Assembly: GCF_002806945.1 (NCBI RefSeq)
Contig: NZ_NIHC01000008.1
Coordinates: 1-64,000, forward strand
Origin: Marinobacter salexigens
GTDB taxonomy: Bacteria; Pseudomonadota; Gammaproteobacteria; Pseudomonadales; Oleiphilaceae
Direction: 5' to 3'
Length of the DNA: 64,000 bases
Below the pieces are notes generated by a model. The model did no database searches, was not told where the DNA came from, and saw nothing but the letters and a program-made list of their open reading frames with translations. Below, piece by piece: positions 18,736 to 26,325 of the stretch; position 1 is the first letter of the stretch, and every line of letters begins with the position of its first letter. Both the position numbers and the translations under genes were made by a program.

Positions 18736-18880
18736 TCATTCGTCCATGCTGAGGGTTCCTTTTAATCTCGTACTGCTTTGACCATTACGATCGTTGTAAA
18801 AGTCTCTACTCAAAGCTTCGTTTATGGTGGCAATATCACCGCCCAGGCTGGTGTCCAAAACTATTGAATCACTACATTCT
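18736..18880 (-). pseudogene. Gene remnant, paralogous to 26080-26225
   Basis: The minus strand encodes VLDTSLGGDIATINEALSRD followed by FYNDRNG and a tail ending in MDE and a TGA at 18736-18738. About 95 bp match the segment at 26138-26232 with mostly third-codon changes, which indicates former coding. The gene would have continued upstream, but the IS66 copy at 18892 cuts it, and no clear homology resumes past the insertion. The parent family is not recognised. Confidence 0.45.
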
Positions 18881-18906
18881 GATTGAGAAGTGTAAGCGGC
18901 CGGTGA

Positions 18907-20451
18907 TCACACCTTGTCAGGTATAGCTGGCTTCCAGTTATGGGGCAATAACTCGTCGATAGCGTTGTTCTTCTGTGTCGGCAGGCGGGTCAGCACATCT
19001 TTGAGGTAGGCATAGGGATCATGCCCGTTCAGCTTGGCTGACTGGATCAGAGTCATGACCGCAGCAGCACGCTGACCGCTCCGTAGTGAGCCCGCGAACA
19101 GCCAGTTGCTGCGCCCCAGCGCCCAGGGTCGGATCTGGTTTTCCACCCAGTTGTTGTCGATGGGCACAGCACCATCGTCCAGGTAGCGCGTCAGCGCTGC
19201 CCACCGTTTGAGGCTGTAATCCAGGGCTTTGGCTGTGCCGGAGCCATCCGGCACTTTCTGTCGGTGGACCAGCATCCACTGATGTAGCGCATCAGCAATG
19301 GGCCTGGCTTTGACTTCCCGGATTTCCTGCCGTTTGTCCGGCGGCAGGTCTTTGCTTTCTCGCTCGATCTCGTAGAGTCCGCCGATGTATTCCAGTGCTT
19401 TCGCAGCCAGTTCGCTCTTGTTGGCTTCGTGCAGGTCATAGAACTTGCGCCGGGCGTGGGCCATGCATCCGATTTCGGTGATGCCGTTGCCGAACCCGGC
19501 TTTGTAGCCGGCATAATCGTCACAGACCAGCTTGCCCTGCCAGTCACCCAGGAAGGTGCGGGCGTGTTCGCCTGCACGGCTGGGGGCGAAGTCATAAACA
19601 GTGGCTTTCAGGTCCGAGAACGGTGTGGTGCAGTAGGCCCAGACATAGGCCTTGTGGGTTTTCTTCTTGCCCGGGGCCAGCATGCTGACCGGGGTTTCAT
19701 CGGCGTGCAGAACGCCGTGTTCCAGTAAGGTATTTCTCAACGCATCCGCCAAGGGCTGCAACTGCACACCGCAAGCACCGACCCATTCGGTGAGCGTGGA
19801 ACGTGGGATTTCGAGGCCAGCGCGACCGAAGATGCGTTCCTGACGGTACAGTGGTAGATGATCCGCGTATTTGGCCACCAGCACTTGAGCCAGCAGGCCG
19901 GCAGTGGGAATGCCCTTATCGATCACCTGCGGTGGTACCGGTGCCTGGATCAGGGTTTCGCATTTGTCGCAGGCCCATTTGCCCCGGATATGGCGCTCCA
20001 CCGTGAACTCGCCTGGTACGTAGTCGAGCTTCTCGCTGATGTCCTCACCAATACGCTTGAGCTGGCAGCCACACTGGCATTGGGTATTGTCAGGTTCGTG
20101 GTGGATCAGGGTGCGGGGCAGTTCCGGTGGTAGCGGGGTGCGCTTGGGCTTTTGCTTTGGCCGGGCAGCTTTCTGCTCCTCGGTCATCACCTGTTCAAGC
20201 TCGGCTTCGATGGCCGCCAGGTCGCTGTCGATCAGCTCGTCCAGCAGTTTTCCCTGGACTGCGTCCAGTTGCTCACTGCGACGGGCGTACTTGTGACGTT
20301 TGAGGATGGCTACTTCGTGAGTCAGCTTCTCGATGACCGCATCACGGTGCACCAGAGCGCGCTCTTTGTTCTCGACTCGATCGAACAGTTCCGTGGCAAG
20401 AGCACGGAGCTGTTCGGCAGAGAGTTGGTCGAGATCGGGGCGCTGAGTCAT
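18907..20451 (-). CDS. tnpC: IS66 transposase TnpC
   Basis: This 514-residue IS66 transposase starts at ATG 20451 (MTQRPDLDQLSAEQLRAL). It has a coiled N-terminal region with leucine-zipper character (residues 20-70), a zinc-finger-like segment (CQCGCQLKRIG then WACDKCETL), the catalytic DDE domain with VLHADETPVS, LVCDDYAGYK and the Glu in NWVENQIRPWALGR, and the C-terminal extension ending in LPHNWKPAIPDKV. Nothing is missing. An in-frame upstream start at 20520 would reach into the tnpB spacer and is less likely. Confidence 0.93.
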   Translation of the reverse strand: MTQRPDLDQLSAEQLRALATELFDRVENKERALVHRDAVIEKLTHEVAILKRHKYARRSEQLDAVQGKLLDELIDSDLAAIEAELEQVMTEEQKAARPKQKPKRTPLPPELPRTLIHHEPDNTQCQCGCQLKRIGEDISEKLDYVPGEFTVERHIRGKWACDKCETLIQAPVPPQVIDKGIPTAGLLAQVLVAKYADHLPLYRQERIFGRAGLEIPRSTLTEWVGACGVQLQPLADALRNTLLEHGVLHADETPVSMLAPGKKKTHKAYVWAYCTTPFSDLKATVYDFAPSRAGEHARTFLGDWQGKLVCDDYAGYKAGFGNGITEIGCMAHARRKFYDLHEANKSELAAKALEYIGGLYEIERESKDLPPDKRQEIREVKARPIADALHQWMLVHRQKVPDGSGTAKALDYSLKRWAALTRYLDDGAVPIDNNWVENQIRPWALGRSNWLFAGSLRSGQRAAAVMTLIQSAKLNGHDPYAYLKDVLTRLPTQKNNAIDELLPHNWKPAIPDKV

Positions 20452-20526
20452 GTCGCCCAGTATGCCAAGTCCCTGTGCGGCAAGCGATTCGCGGTTCTGG
20501 CTATAGCGGCACCATGGCACTTGTGG

Positions 20527-20862
20527 TTACAGGATGGAGATGACCCCTTCCGCGCCAATGCGCTGCCAGGGCAGGCCCTGAACCAAAGCGGATAACTGTT
20601 CTTCAGTCAGTCGCAGCTGGTCACCGCGCCAGGTTTCGCCCCAGTGGAACTTGCCCCGGTTCAGCCGGCGGGCACAGAGCCAGATACCGAGGCCATCGTG
20701 GATTAGCACTTTCATCCGGTTGCCCCGTTTGTTGGCAAACAGGTAGGCGCAATGGGGTCTGGCCGAACCAAACACCTGGATGACTCGCGCCAGCGCCTTG
20801 TCCGGCCCCGCCCGCATATCCAGCGGCTCAGTGGCCAGCCAGATCTCATCGATGCGGATCAT
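20527..20862 (-). CDS. tnpB: IS66 accessory protein TnpB
   Basis: This 111-residue IS66 Orf2-like protein starts MIRIDEIWLATEPLDMRAGP. It has the typical HCAYLFANKRGNRMKVLIHDGLGIWLCARRL core and the WGETWRGDQLRLTEEQL end. The start ATG at 20862 overlaps the tnpA stop (ATGA), which is the usual coupling. It is required for transposition in IS66 relatives, though its exact role is unclear. Confidence 0.93.
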   Translation of the reverse strand: MIRIDEIWLATEPLDMRAGPDKALARVIQVFGSARPHCAYLFANKRGNRMKVLIHDGLGIWLCARRLNRGKFHWGETWRGDQLRLTEEQLSALVQGLPWQRIGAEGVISIL

Positions 20863-21236
20863 CCCAGCAGGTCCCGCAGTAACACTGCACACTGATGGGC
20901 CTGCTCCACCGGCCACTCAACCACCACCGCGCCACCGGCGCGGGGAATCTCGATGCGGATGGTGCTACGCTTATTCAAAGCTGATTGGTTGCCAGATGCA
21001 GAAGATGCTGGTGGCAAGTTGACCGGCACGAACCCCGATGTTTTCGAGGGTACTTTATCCGCTCGGTGCGCCTCACTGATCCAGCGCCGAACCATGTTGG
21101 CGTTGAGGCCATTATCCAGAGAGATTCGAGAGACGGATGCGCCAGGCTCTTGGCACTGGGCAACAATCTCGGCTTTGAATTCCCGGGAAAACCGGCGACG
21201 TTTTTGGTAGGGCTTGGTTACGCTTAATTCGTTCAT
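20859..21236 (-). CDS. tnpA: IS66 accessory protein TnpA
   Basis: This 125-residue protein has an N-terminal HTH of the transposase-8 type (RRRFSREFKAEIVAQCQEPG then NMVRRWISEA) and a C-terminal half with IRIEIPRAGGAVVVEWPVE. It is the first gene of the IS66 set and is coupled to tnpB by a 4-bp overlap. It starts at ATG 21236. Confidence 0.92.
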   Translation of the reverse strand: MNELSVTKPYQKRRRFSREFKAEIVAQCQEPGASVSRISLDNGLNANMVRRWISEAHRADKVPSKTSGFVPVNLPPASSASGNQSALNKRSTIRIEIPRAGGAVVVEWPVEQAHQCAVLLRDLLG

Positions 21237-21326
21237 GTTAAGTGTCCACTATAAAATAAGTGGACACTATCCTGACGGCGGCAGCGCTTGGCTCAAGATG
21301 GGATTACCGGCCGCTTACTGAGAAGT

Positions 21327-21600
21327 TACTGAAGTAACGGTTTTATAGAACTGGCACAGACAACACGACTGGGCAAAACTGCTTGCGTTATGCGCCCAAA
21401 ATTTTCTGAAACGGTAACAGAGAGAATGGAGATGGCTTTATCGATCCTAACGACTAAGTGGTTGGAAAGTAGCCCAAAAAATGAAAATCCAACTTATTGA
21501 TTGGAAAGGGTTTTGCAACGCCTGAATGAGCGCAAGCTGTTTGTGAGGAAAAGTCTTTAAGTATCTGTAATTAATCAAAAATATGGATTCGAAAAGCTCG
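21327..21600. other. Gap between IS66 and the tRNA-Cys scar
   Basis: No gene is recognised here. It should hold the island-side half of the attachment site. No integrase gene adjoins the scar on this side. Confidence 0.3.
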
Positions 21601-21646
21601 TCCTGCAACTCCGCGTACGCCGGTTCGATTCCGACCCGCGCCTCCA
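21601..21646 (+). other. 3' fragment of a tRNA-Cys gene, likely attachment-site scar
   Basis: The 46 bases contain an anticodon loop CTGCAAC (anticodon GCA), then a variable/T-arm with GGTTCGATTCC, then an acceptor strand ending GCGCCTCCA. The U73-CCA end together with the GCA loop points to tRNA-Cys. The 5' half (acceptor 5' strand, D-arm, 5' anticodon stem) is absent: bases before 21600 do not pair. Integrative elements that target tRNA genes leave exactly such 3' pieces. The intact tRNA-Cys would lie left of the window. Confidence 0.7.
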
Positions 21647-21813
21647 TTATTTCCCCATTGTTTTCAGTCGCTTAGCTTTTCGGTGTTAGAACCGGCGTAT
21701 CGATGGCGACAAAATGGCGACATCGATTTCACTTTTACTCCGTATCCCTCGGTGATTTTAACGTCGATTTTTATCGCCCGGGTGGGTAACTCGTCCAGGG
21801 GTAAGTGTCCGGG

Positions 21814-21978
21814 CATTACACCTTGTCAGGTATAACCGGCTTCCAGTTGTGGAACAGTAGCTCATTGATAGCGCTTTTGTTTTGCGTCGGCAACCGTGTC
21901 AGCACATCCTTTAGGTAGGCATACGGATCGTGCCGTTGAGTTTCGCAGACTGGATTAATGTCATCACCGCCCAGCGTT
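21814..21978 (-). mobile_element. Degenerate IS66 tnpC fragment
   Basis: About 160 bp match the C-terminal end of the full IS66 tnpC at 18907 and following: CACCTTGTCAGGTATA, then the codons for HNWKP, then the ATGACC-type VMTLIQSAKLNG segment. There are many substitutions and a deletion that ends the match abruptly inside a regulator pseudogene. It represents an older, different IS66 insertion that has been almost completely lost. Confidence 0.75.
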
Positions 21979-21994
21979 TGAGGTGATGGTATCC

Positions 21995-22489
21995 AGGTTT
22001 CCCAAATCGATTACCACCACTGAGCTTGCCCAGCGACTGGAAGAGCATGGCTTTTCTGTGACCATTCGCTCGTAAAGCGGGATCTTGAAAAGCTAAGCAC
22101 TGGCTTTTGAGTTGGCCAAGGCGTATCTCGCCCCCATGTTGCCACCTAGGGCAGAATGCCCGGATGACTTCGCCCTGGACTTGTACATCCACTCGGGCGC
22201 CATGGGCATTCTGGAATCCGACAAACCTGTTTTCCTGAAGTTACGCTGTGACAAACCTACGTTGAATCATTTGCTTGAATCGCCTCTCGGTTTTGATCAG
22301 ATGGTTGAGGATACCGGGGAAAATACGTTTGAACTGTCCGTGACTGTAGGTGATACCAAAGATATGCGATGGTGGCTAACCGCCCAAGCTCTCCATTGCG
22401 ATATTCTGGAGCCAAAGTGGCTTCGCAGTGAAATCGAAAGCACCCTGAAAAAGGGGCTGGAGCGTGTTGGTCGTCATAGTACAGGGTAG
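21995..22489 (+). pseudogene. WYL-domain transcriptional regulator, deleted and frameshifted
   Basis: Three pieces of one YafY-like regulator are present in order. KSITTTELAQRLEEHGFSVT (22004 on) is the N-terminal HTH, stopped by TAA at 22073. VKRDLEKLS follows in the next frame. From 22112 a 125-residue open frame starts LAKAYLAPMLPP and ends with the WCX-type tail ELSVTVGDTKDMRWWLTAQA, LHCDILEPKWLRSEI. Most of the WYL domain between them is missing. The last 125 residues form an open frame with an ATG and might be translated, but not as a working regulator. Confidence 0.75.
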
Positions 22490-22710
22490 TTAAAGAGGCT
22501 GTATGCCTGGGACAGAGTAGGCTGTCCTTCTGGCAGTCAATCACGACGGTGATTCTGACTCTACCGGGGCGATTGTTTTATCTGTTTGCGGGCTTCTTCT
22601 TGATTAAAACGCACCAGGTATCCGTTTATGCCCGTAGTTTCGGCAAATTCTAAGCGGTATCATGCGGCCGCTGTTAAATCCAAAAGCTGATACGCGACGA
22701 GGGAGGCCCA

Positions 22711-23946
22711 TTGACCGAGCGCGCAGAATCCAGATCCAGGCCTTCCCTGATTGGTGGGGCGAGTATTATTGCCAGTGTTTGTGTTGGTGCCGGTATGCTG
22801 GGCTTGCCCAGTTCCGGTGCGGGTGCCTGGACGATCTGGTCCAGCCTGGCACTGGTGCTCACCATGGTCGTGATGACACTGTCCGGCTGGATGCTGCTGG
22901 AAGCCTTCAAGCACTTCGGTTTGCGGGCATCGTTCAATACCGTTACCAAATCTCTGCTCGGCTCCCGGGTGAACGCATTCAGTAATCTGACGGTGTACTT
23001 TGTTGGCGGCATTCTCCTGTATGCCTACATCACGTCGTCTGGCCTGATCCTGCAGAGCATGACCGGGATCGACAGTAAGCTGGCTTCGGTTGTTTTTGTC
23101 CTGTTGTCCTCTCTCGTAGTGTGGCACTCAACCCGTGCAGTGGACCGACTTTCGGTGGTACTCATCACATTCATGCTGGTGAGTTTTGTGCTCGGCGTCT
23201 CTGGGCTAGCGGTAAGAATTGACCCGGCCATTCTGTTTGATTCCGCAAATGCCGACGGCCAATATGCGCCCTATGCGATGGCGATGTTGCCAGTGGCGCT
23301 GACGTCTTTCGGCTATCATCATTCGGTGGCATCAATGCGCGCCTATTATGGTGAGGAGAGTAGGGCGCAGAAAGCCATTCTGGGCGGTACACTGGTGGCT
23401 TTGATGTTCTACCTGGTGTGGCTGATCAGCATATTTGGCAATCTGCCGAGAGCGGATTTCGGCCCGGTGGTCGCCCAGGGCGGTGACGTGGATGTTCTGC
23501 TCGCCACCCTTGGTTTTGCCATCAATTCCGAGCGGGTGGCGACCACCATTAGCGCTTTCTCAACGGCTGCCATTTTGTCGTCTTTTGTCGGCGTTGGTCT
23601 GGGCACCTTTGATTACATGGCCGACCTGCTGGGCTTCGATAATGATCGCAAAGGGCGCTCCAAAACCTGGGCAATTACTTTTATTCCGCCATTGCTGCTG
23701 TCATTGTTTTTTCCATTTGGCTTCGTTCTTGCCATTGGCTATGCCGGTGCGGCTGCGGCGGTCTGGGCCTGTATTGTTCCGGCGCTGCTGGCCCGAAAGT
23801 CCCGAACACTGAAGGGTGGGCGTCATGGCTTTATGGCCCCGGGCGGCCAGTTGGGCATTGCGCTGGTTCTGATGTTTGGCGGGCTGACCATCCTTTTCCA
23901 TTTCATGGGGCTGGCGGGTTGGTTGCCGGAACCTGTGTTGCTCTGA
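22711..23946 (+). CDS. Aromatic amino acid permease (HAAAP family, Mtr/TyrP-like)
   Basis: This 411-residue inner-membrane transporter has about 11 hydrophobic segments. The start SLIGGASIIASVCVGAGMLGLP is the family-typical first helix with the GAGMLGLP unwound motif, and FGYHHSVASMRAYYGE after helix 6 is characteristic of tryptophan/tyrosine-proton symporters (Mtr, TnaB, TyrP). TTG 22711 is preceded by GGGAGG at good spacing and no ATG fits. The exact substrate (Trp or Tyr) cannot be told. It stands alone, followed 54 bp later by the LpxR-like gene. Confidence 0.88.
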   Translation: MTERAESRSRPSLIGGASIIASVCVGAGMLGLPSSGAGAWTIWSSLALVLTMVVMTLSGWMLLEAFKHFGLRASFNTVTKSLLGSRVNAFSNLTVYFVGGILLYAYITSSGLILQSMTGIDSKLASVVFVLLSSLVVWHSTRAVDRLSVVLITFMLVSFVLGVSGLAVRIDPAILFDSANADGQYAPYAMAMLPVALTSFGYHHSVASMRAYYGEESRAQKAILGGTLVALMFYLVWLISIFGNLPRADFGPVVAQGGDVDVLLATLGFAINSERVATTISAFSTAAILSSFVGVGLGTFDYMADLLGFDNDRKGRSKTWAITFIPPLLLSLFFPFGFVLAIGYAGAAAAVWACIVPALLARKSRTLKGGRHGFMAPGGQLGIALVLMFGGLTILFHFMGLAGWLPEPVLL

Positions 23947-24000
23947 GACGCGACATTAGGCCATGCTCGTTACCCTTAGTATCAACCGGAGAGACTGGAT

Positions 24001-24999
24001 TTGAGTCGCAGCTGCGAATTTACCCTCCTGCTGTTTTTCGTTATTAGTGTTTTGCCAACCAGCCTGAAGGCAGAAGTCGTGAACCTGTCCTGGGATAACG
24101 ACCTGCTTACTGGAACCGACCGCGGATATACAAACGGGGTACGCTTGTCGTATCTGACGGACACCGCCGACGAGAATGATGGCAAGTCGGCAAGATTTGC
24201 CCGAGCTCTGCGTGATGAACTGCGCTTTCTGCCCGGTATAGGTGCTTCCGATTCAGAGCAGGCGGTCACACTGAGTTTGCGGCAACTCATGGTTACGCCT
24301 GAAGATATCACGGTTGAAAGTCCGCAATTCGACGACATTCCCTATGCCGGCCACCTGTCGCTCAGCGGCACGTTGTGGAGCTGGGACGCCGATACGATTA
24401 CCGGTTTTGGCGCTCACATCGGTGTTGTTGGGCCCGAAAGCGGTGCCGAGTCGGTTCAAAAATGGGTGCATAAAACCACTGGAAGCGACAAGCCGCAGGG
24501 ATGGGGCAATCAGCTTGGAACCGCTGTGGTGGGTGGCGTTCAGGGTGCGCATGGCCGAAAGCTGCTGCAACTCGGGCGGGGCGGCAACATTGAACAGCGT
24601 GTGTCGGTGATTGGGGCTGCGCTATTGTCGAGTTTTCGAACCTCTGCTAAAACCGGGTTGGTCTGGCAGCTTGGCAGGCATCTTCCAATAAATTTTGTGC
24701 CGGATTACGCAGGCACCTCTTCAACCATCGCCCTGCCGGGCTCTTTCAAGGATTCAGGCAGTAGCTGGTCTGTGTATTTGGGGCTGGGCGTGGAGTATGT
24801 AGGCTATTCCTATATTGACGACAATGCCGGGGCTTACCGTTTTGACGAAGGGCCGCTGATTGGTCGGCTCGGTCTGGGCGCTACTTGGCAGTGGGATCAC
24901 CTGCTGGCCTCCTTCACACTGCGTGCCTCGACGAGCGAAGACGAGCATCATAAAGACAACTTCAGCTTTGGAACGCTGTCAGTTTCTTGGGCATTATAG
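24001..24999 (+). CDS. LpxR-like outer-membrane lipid A deacylase (DUF2219)
   Basis: This 332-residue protein has a signal peptide (LLLFFVISVLPTSLKA) followed by a beta-barrel pattern. It contains VNLSWDNDLLTGTDRGYTNG, the LpxR family hallmark of Asn/Asp near the N-terminus with a G.D..YTNG segment, and alternates through to a terminal Phe/Trp-rich strand (FSFGTLSVSWAL). LpxR removes the 3'-acyloxyacyl group of lipid A in other bacteria; here the reaction is inferred from family only. TTG 24001 follows GGAGAG. No partner genes. Confidence 0.75.
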   Translation: MSRSCEFTLLLFFVISVLPTSLKAEVVNLSWDNDLLTGTDRGYTNGVRLSYLTDTADENDGKSARFARALRDELRFLPGIGASDSEQAVTLSLRQLMVTPEDITVESPQFDDIPYAGHLSLSGTLWSWDADTITGFGAHIGVVGPESGAESVQKWVHKTTGSDKPQGWGNQLGTAVVGGVQGAHGRKLLQLGRGGNIEQRVSVIGAALLSSFRTSAKTGLVWQLGRHLPINFVPDYAGTSSTIALPGSFKDSGSSWSVYLGLGVEYVGYSYIDDNAGAYRFDEGPLIGRLGLGATWQWDHLLASFTLRASTSEDEHHKDNFSFGTLSVSWAL

Positions 25000-25336
25000 A
25001 AAGGTCCGTTTCGACTGGTTGTTCACGGGGCACTTCGTCGTGGTCAGCTGAGGCTGACAGGGGGTGATGGCTGGATGATTGAACATCATCTCTATGATGA
25101 GTGATGTTTATGCTCGCTGATGTGGGAGGAAGACGGGGTAGTGGCGTATGGTTCACATCCGTGTGTGTTTATTGGGCAATACGCCAGAGAGGAACGGTAC
25201 CCGCGGTTTGTTCCTGCTGTCGGCTAAACAAAAGCGAACATTGGCGAGCCACCTGTAAAAACGCACGCTTCCAATGGATACCGGCCTTGGGGTATCGGAG
25301 TCTACCTGAGGCCAAAAACGATGCTGGTACTAACTG
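25000..25336. other. Gap with transposon debris nearby, no gene
   Basis: Only unconvincing frames are seen (for example an open frame 25101-25337 with scattered Cys and no signal). The sequence just downstream is a transposase tail, so this gap probably holds older IS debris. Confidence 0.3.
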
Positions 25337-25456
25337 ATGGAGTATTACGACGGGCAGCGACCTCACAAATTCAACGATGGCACTTTGACCATTGCCGCTG
25401 AGGTAAACCCTAAAACCTGCCCGGGATTAGTTGACCACTACAGAGCGACCTTATAG
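25337..25456 (+). pseudogene. Possible IS3-family orfB C-terminal remnant
   Basis: The 39-codon frame MEYYDGQRPHKFNDGTLTIA and on resembles the last part of IS3-type transposases, where YYN..RPH...GG..P..A is conserved. Upstream sequence does not continue the match, so this is a decayed end, not a gene. Support is limited to this short motif. Confidence 0.4.
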
Positions 25457-25479
25457 TGGAGTCTACTTGATTCCATTAA

Positions 25480-25932
25480 TTAAGGTGTTACCGCCGCCTT
25501 TACAAATCCCGCCAATGCCTCGCTGAGTTTCTCAGCAACCGAACATTCGGAGACCCCATGACGTTGAGCCAAATACGTTGGTTCATTGTATCCCAGCCAT
25601 ACTTGCGATGAAGAGTCTTCCCACACCAATGCCTTCAGTGGCAGGTCGATCCCGACGGTCTGGGCACACTCCATGAATGGTGTCCCGCCCTGTGGATTGC
25701 CAAAAATGAGCACCTCGGTAGGCCGAAGTGTCATGCCTGCTTTTGCAGCCCCTGCGGCGTGATCTATGCGAGCAAAAACGTTTAGTCCTTTGTCTTTCAC
25801 AATTTCTTCGAACTTGTTCATGGTTGTTTCAGCAGTGTAGGGACTCTTGACTGCAATCAGCCCATCTGCAGCGTGGGCTTGGGAGAAGGCCAGAGCTAGA
25901 GCCAGTGCAAGAACGTACTTGATTGTCTTCAT
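25480..25932 (-). CDS. Periplasmic DUF302 protein
   Basis: This 150-residue protein has a clear signal peptide (MKTIKYVLALALALAFSQAHA). The mature part matches DUF302: VKSPYTAETTMNKFEEIVKDKGLNVFARIDHAAGA, PTEVLIFGNPQGGTPFM, DLPLKALVWED and a C-terminal helix. DUF302 proteins have a small alpha/beta fold with unknown function, sometimes linked to metal or sulfur chemistry. ATG 25932 is preceded by GAGGT. It is transcribed alone, surrounded by debris. Confidence 0.85.
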   Translation of the reverse strand: MKTIKYVLALALALAFSQAHAADGLIAVKSPYTAETTMNKFEEIVKDKGLNVFARIDHAAGAAKAGMTLRPTEVLIFGNPQGGTPFMECAQTVGIDLPLKALVWEDSSSQVWLGYNEPTYLAQRHGVSECSVAEKLSEALAGFVKAAVTP

Positions 25933-26019
25933 GTTTTACCTCGTTGGTCACGTTCATTTACTTGCGAGCTTACATTATGATTTTCTCACATATGTATCTT
26001 TTTCAGTTCAGGGTGCTTC

Positions 26020-26232
26020 CATTTGCTGGTGCTCGATAGGCATCAAGTATATGGGCCATATCATCACCCAGCGCGGTCAGATCCGAGGCAGAGAGATTCC
26101 GTTCAGCAATCTCTCCTGAATGTCCGCTTTGCGACCTTTGCGATCATTGTAAAAGCCTCTACTCAAAATCTCGTTCGTGGTGGCAATGTTACCACCTAGG
26201 GTGGTCTCCAAAACCATTGAACCACTGCAGCA
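26020..26232 (-). pseudogene. Gene remnant, paralogous to 18736-18880
   Basis: The minus strand reads MVLETTLGGNIATTNEILSR, GFYNDRKGRKADIQERLLNG and stops; in a second frame SASDLTALGDDMAHILDAYR continues to a stop near 26020. The first part is about 75-80% identical in DNA to 18787-18880. The two copies differ mostly at third codon positions, so both were once coding. A single frameshift would join the two frames into a protein tail of roughly 75 residues. Family not recognised. The rest of 25933-26325 shows only the upstream region of the DUF302 gene. Confidence 0.45.
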
Positions 26233-26325
26233 TGTACTCGTTCAGCTTGTGGGCACGCAGCATGTAAAAAAATCTTACATACTATGTAGCGTGTAAATCA
26301 CATTAATGACCTTAGCATTAGCCCA

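Larger units (their letters stand above)
18892..21318 (-). mobile_element. Complete IS66-family insertion sequence with target duplication
   Basis: The terminal inverted repeats read GTAAGCGGCCGGT-AT at both ends (18892-18909 and, reversed, 21301-21318), with a single mismatch in the first 16 bases. Both sides are flanked by the identical octamer TGAGAAGT (18884-18891 and 21319-21326), the 8-bp duplication typical of IS66. The element carries tnpA, tnpB and tnpC in the usual order on the minus strand, all open. Perfect duplication and intact genes mean a recent, probably still active insertion. Confidence 0.95.

Noticed and set aside
21447..21647. 66-residue minus-strand frame beginning MEARVGIEPA
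   Set aside because: The MEARVGIEPAYAELQ start is the reverse translation of the tRNA-Cys 3' fragment, a common false ORF.
22520..22650. Minus-strand 32-codon segment ending NQEEARKQIKQSPR
   Set aside because: No start codon with signal and no family; could be a remnant but not supportable.
22660..23127. 155-residue minus-strand frame over the permease gene
   Set aside because: Antisense to a clear transporter, Gln/His/Thr-rich shadow composition.
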